From Anaerolineae bacterium (GTDB lineage: Bacteria > Chloroflexota > Anaerolineae > B4-G1), in NCBI GenBank assembly GCA_027079895.1, contig JALWUZ010000456.1, positions 1 to 16,001 of the forward strand: a DNA stretch of 16,001 nt, in the 5' to 3' direction. Made by a program: the position numbers and the translations under genes. The notes beneath the pieces are model-generated. The model had not been told where the DNA came from. It searched no databases and saw nothing but the letters and a program-made list of their open reading frames with translations. Below, in pieces: positions 12,665-16,001 of the stretch; positions within the stretch are counted from its first letter, which is position 1; every line of letters starts with the position of its first letter.

Positions 12665-13929
12665 GTGGGTGGAAGGCGGCGGCCGCGGCGGCGTTAGTCG
12701 GGTTGACGCTGCTGCTGGCCGCCTGTCTTACTCCGACCCCGCCGACCGGCCAAGCGAGCATCGCTGCCCCTGGGCCAGCGACGGGGCCGGTGGCGGGGCC
12801 GGTGACAGTCACCGAACCGCCCACCGCGCCGCCGAGTCGGGCCTACGTCCCCTACATCGTCCGCGCCTTCTCTCACCCCACGCCGACCAGCACACCGGCG
12901 CCGGTCTCCGACCTGTCGCTCACCAGGGGGCCGCTCCTCCAGCGGGTCACGACCGACACGGTGGTAGTCGTCTGGGAGACGGAGCGGGCGGCTCCCGGCG
13001 AGGTGGTCTACGGGGAGACGGCGGATTACGGCTCCATCGCCGCCGACACGGCCATCGCCGCCCGCCACGTCGTCACCCTGACCGACCTTTCCCCCTACAC
13101 CCGCTACCACTACCGCGTCACCACCGGCGGTTCTCTGCTGCTGGGCGGCCCGCAGGACGCCACTTTCCGCACCGCTGCGCCTCCGGGCGCGGATTTCACC
13201 TTCATCGCTTTCGGCGACACCCGCACACAGCAGGACGTACATCGCGCCGTCGTGGGGCGCATCGCCGCCGAGGAGCCGGATTTCCTGTTGCACACCGGCG
13301 ACTTGGTGGAGGACGGTAGCCAGGACGACCTCTGGGACACCTTCTTCGAGATAGAGCAACCCCTGTTGGCGAACACCCCTTTCTTTCCGGTGATGGGCAA
13401 TCACGAGGGGGGCTCGTCCCGTTACCTGGGATACTTCCACCTGCCGGGCAACGAACGCTGGTACACTTTCGATTACGGCGCTGTCCGTTTCGTCGCCCTG
13501 GAGATTGACACGGTTGCCGACTACGGCCCCGGCAGCGAGCAGTACGCCTGGCTCGAAAGCACGCTGGCGGCCAACGAGCGGCCCTGGCTGTTCCTGTTCT
13601 TCCACGTTGCGCCGTTTACCTCGGTGGAAGATCTCTACGAGTTGGATGTACGCGCGGCGTTGCAGCCCCTCATCGAGCGGTACGGGGTGGACCTGGTCAT
13701 CAACGGGCACAAGCACAGTTACGAGCGGAATATGGTGAACGGGATTCCATACATCGTCACTGCCGGCGGGGGTGCGCCGCTGTACTACATGGCGGAGCGG
13801 GAGCCGACGCAGGTCGTCTTCGTCCGGGCGTACCATTTCGTGCGGGTGGCGGTGTCCGAGAATCAGGTGACGGTGACGGCGGTCGCGGTGGACGGGGAGG
13901 TGTTGGATCAGTTCACGTTGACGAAGTGA
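12661..13929 (+). CDS. Secreted metallophosphoesterase lipoprotein (purple acid phosphatase-like)
   Basis: This 422-residue exported protein has a lipoprotein signal peptide ending in LLLAAC (C22), then a low-complexity P/T/G linker that includes YVPYIVR (62-68) and PTPTSTPAP (73-81). A fibronectin-like purple-acid-phosphatase N-terminal domain (about 84-172) follows, with LTRGPLLQRVTTDTVVVVWETE. The catalytic metallophosphoesterase domain runs from about 178 to 375. Its metal ligands are visible: GDTR (D186), GDLV (D214), GNHE (N248, H249), H315 in FFHVAP and GHKHSYER (H350, H352). The FFHVAP motif departs slightly from the usual HxPP form. It is likely anchored outside the membrane and acts on phosphoesters. 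Its ATG overlaps the korBC stop, so it appears to be the last cistron of the metabolic operon despite an unrelated function. A terminator follows. Confidence 0.9.
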   Translation: MSGWKAAAAAALVGLTLLLAACLTPTPPTGQASIAAPGPATGPVAGPVTVTEPPTAPPSRAYVPYIVRAFSHPTPTSTPAPVSDLSLTRGPLLQRVTTDTVVVVWETERAAPGEVVYGETADYGSIAADTAIAARHVVTLTDLSPYTRYHYRVTTGGSLLLGGPQDATFRTAAPPGADFTFIAFGDTRTQQDVHRAVVGRIAAEEPDFLLHTGDLVEDGSQDDLWDTFFEIEQPLLANTPFFPVMGNHEGGSSRYLGYFHLPGNERWYTFDYGAVRFVALEIDTVADYGPGSEQYAWLESTLAANERPWLFLFFHVAPFTSVEDLYELDVRAALQPLIERYGVDLVINGHKHSYERNMVNGIPYIVTAGGGAPLYYMAEREPTQVVFVRAYHFVRVAVSENQVTVTAVAVDGEVLDQFTLTK

Positions 13930-13956
13930 GGGCTGTGGCCCTCCGGCGTGTGCCAG

Positions 13957-13995
13957 GTGCGACGCACTTCCGAGGTGCGTCGCGCTTTGTCTTTC
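13957..13995 (+). terminator. Rho-independent terminator of the operon
   Basis: GCGACGCAC (13959-13967) pairs perfectly with GTGCGTCGC (13975-13983). Two further pairs (G-U and G-C) extend the stem to 13957-13985 around a seven-base loop. The tract TTTGTCTTT follows directly. It begins 28 bases after the metallophosphoesterase stop and is the only strong terminator seen between 2475 and 14065. Confidence 0.8.
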
Positions 13996-14065
13996 CCCTC
14001 CGTCCGCTGAAACTTTCCGTCCCCCAGGCGGTCAAAAGAGACAGAAGACCGACAAGGAGGCGGAT

Positions 14066-15109
14066 ATGAGACTGAAATGGCTGATTGTGATTCCCCTGTT
14101 GTTCCTCGAACTGCTCGTCTGCGGGGCCATCGTGCTGGCCCTCTGGGGCGGGCTCTCCGCGAACGGCCTCTCACACTGGGGCTCCGTCACCGTCGAGGAG
14201 ACGCAAGAGTGGACGTTCACCACCACAGGGCCGCCGTCGCTGGACGCCCAGACCGTCGCCGGTGACATCCGGGTCACAGGGACGGGCGGCGACGAGGTGC
14301 AGGTCGTCGCCCACCTGCGCACCTGGGGCTGGAGTCAGGAGCAGGCCCGCCGTCAACTGCGCGTGGAGGCGACCCAGGACGGCGACCAGATCACCGTGCG
14401 GGTGATTCATCCGCCGTTCTCCTTCTGGTTCGGCGGCGGGGAGGCGGATTTGGAGATACACGTCCCCTACGAGGCGGCGGTGACGCTCTCCTCCACCGCC
14501 GGCGACCTGATGGTGGGCGACATCACCGGCACCGTCGCCCTGGAAAGCGTCTCAGGCGCGGTGACGGCGGGCAACATTCACGGGCCGTTGAGCGCGGAAT
14601 CGGTCAGCGGCGCGGTCCAGGCCAGCGGCGGCGTAGTGAGCGGCACGCTGTCGCTCGAGACCATCTCCGGCGACGTGAGGGCAGTCGGCGTGACGGCCTC
14701 CGCCTACCGCCTGGAATCCACCTCCGGCGACCTGATGCTGGATTGGTGCCGGGGTTCGGTGACAGTGAGCACCGTCTCCGGGGACATCATCGTGCGGGAG
14801 TGCGACGACGCCCGTCTCCAGGCGCGGAGCAGCAGCGGCGACATCGCTTTCTCCGGTCGCCTGGACGGCAGCGGGCCTCACCAGGTGGAGACCATCTCCG
14901 GCGACGTCACCCTCGCGCTCCCCGCCGACTTCGCCGGCGACCTGCGGCTGGAGGCCACCTCCGGCGAGATCGAGACCGCTTTCCCGATGACGATGAGCGA
15001 GTTCAGCGGCCACCTGGTCGCGGGGACGGTGAACGGGGGCGGGCCGTCGGTGAGCGTGGAGACCACCAGCGGCGACATAACTCTGACGATGATAGGAGGT
15101 GCGCAATGA
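14066..15109 (+). CDS. Membrane-anchored DUF4097-type beta-repeat protein
   Basis: This 347-residue protein has one N-terminal membrane segment (about residues 6-33, LIVIPLLFLELLVCGAIVL) and then an extracytoplasmic domain of short beta repeats. The repeat hallmark is SG-D/A-[VIL] about every 17-22 residues (SVSGAV, TISGDV, STSGDL, TVSGDI, SSSGDI, TISGDV, TSGEI, TSGDI), as in DUF4097/adhesin-like beta-helix or propeller proteins. The function of the family is poorly known; some members occur near envelope-stress or PspC-like systems. ATG 14066 has a perfect AAGGAGG (14054-14060) five bases upstream. It starts a new transcription unit after the terminator, and its stop overlaps the next gene's ATG, which suggests the two products act together at the membrane. 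Confidence 0.85.
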   Translation: MRLKWLIVIPLLFLELLVCGAIVLALWGGLSANGLSHWGSVTVEETQEWTFTTTGPPSLDAQTVAGDIRVTGTGGDEVQVVAHLRTWGWSQEQARRQLRVEATQDGDQITVRVIHPPFSFWFGGGEADLEIHVPYEAAVTLSSTAGDLMVGDITGTVALESVSGAVTAGNIHGPLSAESVSGAVQASGGVVSGTLSLETISGDVRAVGVTASAYRLESTSGDLMLDWCRGSVTVSTVSGDIIVRECDDARLQARSSSGDIAFSGRLDGSGPHQVETISGDVTLALPADFAGDLRLEATSGEIETAFPMTMSEFSGHLVAGTVNGGGPSVSVETTSGDITLTMIGGAQ

Positions 15110-15477
15110 ACGGGACATTGGCGGTCATTCTGGCGGTCATTTTGGGAGCCTACATGACTTCGCGCTGGTTTCGCCATCGGGAGATTATGGCGATGGTGGA
15201 GCGGGGGATCGCGCCCGCGCGGTACTACCGGGAGCGGCGGTCGAACTCGCTCCGGTCGGGGCTTATCCTTACGGCGGTGGGATTGGCGCTCACGCTGGCG
15301 ATGTGGCCCATCGGGTTCCGGGCCGGCTCCGACTTCCCTCTCGGCTGCGGCCCCTGGATGTTGGCCGGGCTGGTGCCGCTCTTCGTCGGCCTGGCGATGA
15401 TCATCGCCTATTTCCTGACCGGCGAGTACCGCCGCCGACAGGACGAAGAGGAGGAGTGGGAGGAGGGCGAGGAGTGA
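15106..15477 (+). CDS. Small membrane protein (DUF6249-like)
   Basis: This 123-residue protein has an N-terminal hydrophobic segment (about 4-17), a cytoplasmic loop with REIMAMVERGIAPARYYRERR (25-45), two more hydrophobic segments (about 50-68 and 84-105), and a very acidic tail DEEEEWEEGEE. The E-R-G-[IL]-x-P motif in the loop resembles small DUF6249-type membrane proteins that often neighbour sigma-factor or DUF4097 genes; the assignment is tentative. ATG 15106 overlaps the stop of the preceding gene (ATGA) and has AGGAGGT (15094-15100) five bases upstream. It is probably co-translated with the DUF4097-type protein. Confidence 0.75.
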   Translation: MNGTLAVILAVILGAYMTSRWFRHREIMAMVERGIAPARYYRERRSNSLRSGLILTAVGLALTLAMWPIGFRAGSDFPLGCGPWMLAGLVPLFVGLAMIIAYFLTGEYRRRQDEEEEWEEGEE

Positions 15478-15486
15478 CCCTCCTCG
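15468..15486. terminator. Small hairpin between convergent genes, possible bidirectional terminator
   Basis: CGAGGAG (15468-15474) pairs perfectly with CTCCTCG (15480-15486) around the loop TGACC, which contains the plus-strand stop codon. It sits in the ten-base gap between convergent genes. There is no clear T-tract on either side, so termination is uncertain. Confidence 0.3.
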
Positions 15487-15487
15487 G

Positions 15488-16001
15488 TCATTCGAGGGCG
15501 GCGAGGGCGTCCCAGTGCGCCCGGAGGGCTGCTACCGCCCGTCCGCGATGGCTGATACGGTTCTTCTCCGCCTCGGACAACTGGGCCAGCGTGCAGCCGT
15601 ACTCCTCCAGGTAGAACACCGGGTCGTACCCGAACCCGCCCTCTCCCGCCGGCGCGAAGGCGATGCGCCCCTCACAGACCCCCTCGGCCTGAACCAGCAG
15701 CCCGTCGGCGGGGTCGGCGACGACGATTACGCAGCGAAAGCGGGCGGTGCGCTGCTCCCAGGGCACGTCCTGCAGATGGGACAGGAGGGCCGTCACCCGG
15801 TCGTGGTCGTCGCCGGGGGCGTAGCGGGCGGAGTAGATGCCCGGCGCGCCGTCCAGCGCGTCCACCTCCAGGCCGGAATCGTCGGCCAGGGTGAGCAGTC
15901 CCGACAGGCGGCTGTAGGCGAGGGCTTTTTGGGCGGCGTTGGCGGCGTAGGAACCGCCGTCCTCCGGCACGTCGCCGTGCAGACCCAGGTCCGCCGGAAA
16001 G
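15488..16001 (-). CDS. rdgB: RdgB/HAM1-type non-canonical purine NTP pyrophosphatase (5' end outside window)
   Basis: This is the C-terminal part (about 170 residues in view) of an ITP/XTP pyrophosphatase that removes inosine and xanthosine triphosphates from the nucleotide pool. Family motifs are present: DGGSYAANAAQKA, LADDSGLEVDALDGAPGIYSARYA, GEGGFGYDPVF and AEKNRISHRGRA. The reading frame stays open to the right edge of the window, and the first visible residues (FPADLGLHGDVPE) align with the segment that normally lies near residue 30. A GTG at 15970 is therefore not the real start. The missing N-terminus should hold the ATxNxxK motif. The gene is convergent with the small membrane protein gene and does not belong to the same operon. 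Confidence 0.93.
   Translation of the reverse strand, partial: FPADLGLHGDVPEDGGSYAANAAQKALAYSRLSGLLTLADDSGLEVDALDGAPGIYSARYAPGDDHDRVTALLSHLQDVPWEQRTARFRCVIVVADPADGLLVQAEGVCEGRIAFAPAGEGGFGYDPVFYLEEYGCTLAQLSEAEKNRISHRGRAVAALRAHWDALAALE

Noticed and set aside
1..16001. CRISPR array, tRNA or rRNA gene, insertion sequence or attachment site
   Set aside because: No regularly spaced direct repeats, cloverleaf, rRNA motifs, transposase or integrase coding, or terminal inverted repeats were found by reading both strands.

Overview
The window looks like a chromosomal piece of a strictly anaerobic, high-GC bacterium, probably Chloroflexota (Anaerolineae-like). That placement is inference from two things. 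The lipoprotein at 12661-13929 carries a 'YVPYIVR' segment followed by a PTPTSTPAP linker, a style common in surface proteins of that phylum. The metabolic genes also fit: a Wood-Ljungdahl methylene-THF reductase module, a CO dehydrogenase maturation ATPase, a class I two-subunit fumarase and 2-oxoglutarate:ferredoxin oxidoreductase.

Region 1 (1-2474) is an accessory stretch, visibly poorer in G+C than the rest. It holds the C-terminal half of an AAA ATPase, a small membrane protein, what looks like the detached and frameshifted C-terminus of a polymorphic (RHS-like) toxin with an RNase-type domain, and a TPR protein in the place where an immunity gene would normally lie.

Region 2 (2475-13929) reads as one long plus-strand operon with short gaps and many ATGA/GTGA stop-start overlaps. 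It opens with mvhD, which is interrupted by an in-frame UGA that is almost certainly selenocysteine: it sits at a cysteine position of the family motif and is followed at the right distance by a compact bacterial SECIS hairpin. Then come metV and metF (methylene-THF reductase), hdrC-like and hdrB-like iron-sulfur subunits, and a CooC-type ATPase. Together these suggest a MetVF/Hdr/MvhD electron-transfer complex, but no hdrA is present in the window. A coiled-coil protein follows, then fumarase alpha. A lone HigA-type antitoxin and a membrane methyltransferase-like protein separate it from fumarase beta. The operon continues with korD, korA and a korB-korC gene fusion (2-oxoglutarate:ferredoxin oxidoreductase), and ends in a secreted metallophosphoesterase lipoprotein. 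A strong hairpin at 13957-13985 followed by a T-rich tract closes it.

Region 3 (14066-16001) holds a DUF4097-type anchored beta-repeat protein, translationally coupled to a small membrane protein. Convergent to them is the 3' part of an RdgB/HAM1 nucleotide-pyrophosphatase gene that runs off the right edge.

Read together, region 2 links C1 reduction (methylene-THF to methyl-THF), CODH maturation and ferredoxin-dependent steps of an (oxidative or reductive) TCA cycle. The first part of this system depends on selenocysteine and is split in two by naive gene calling.
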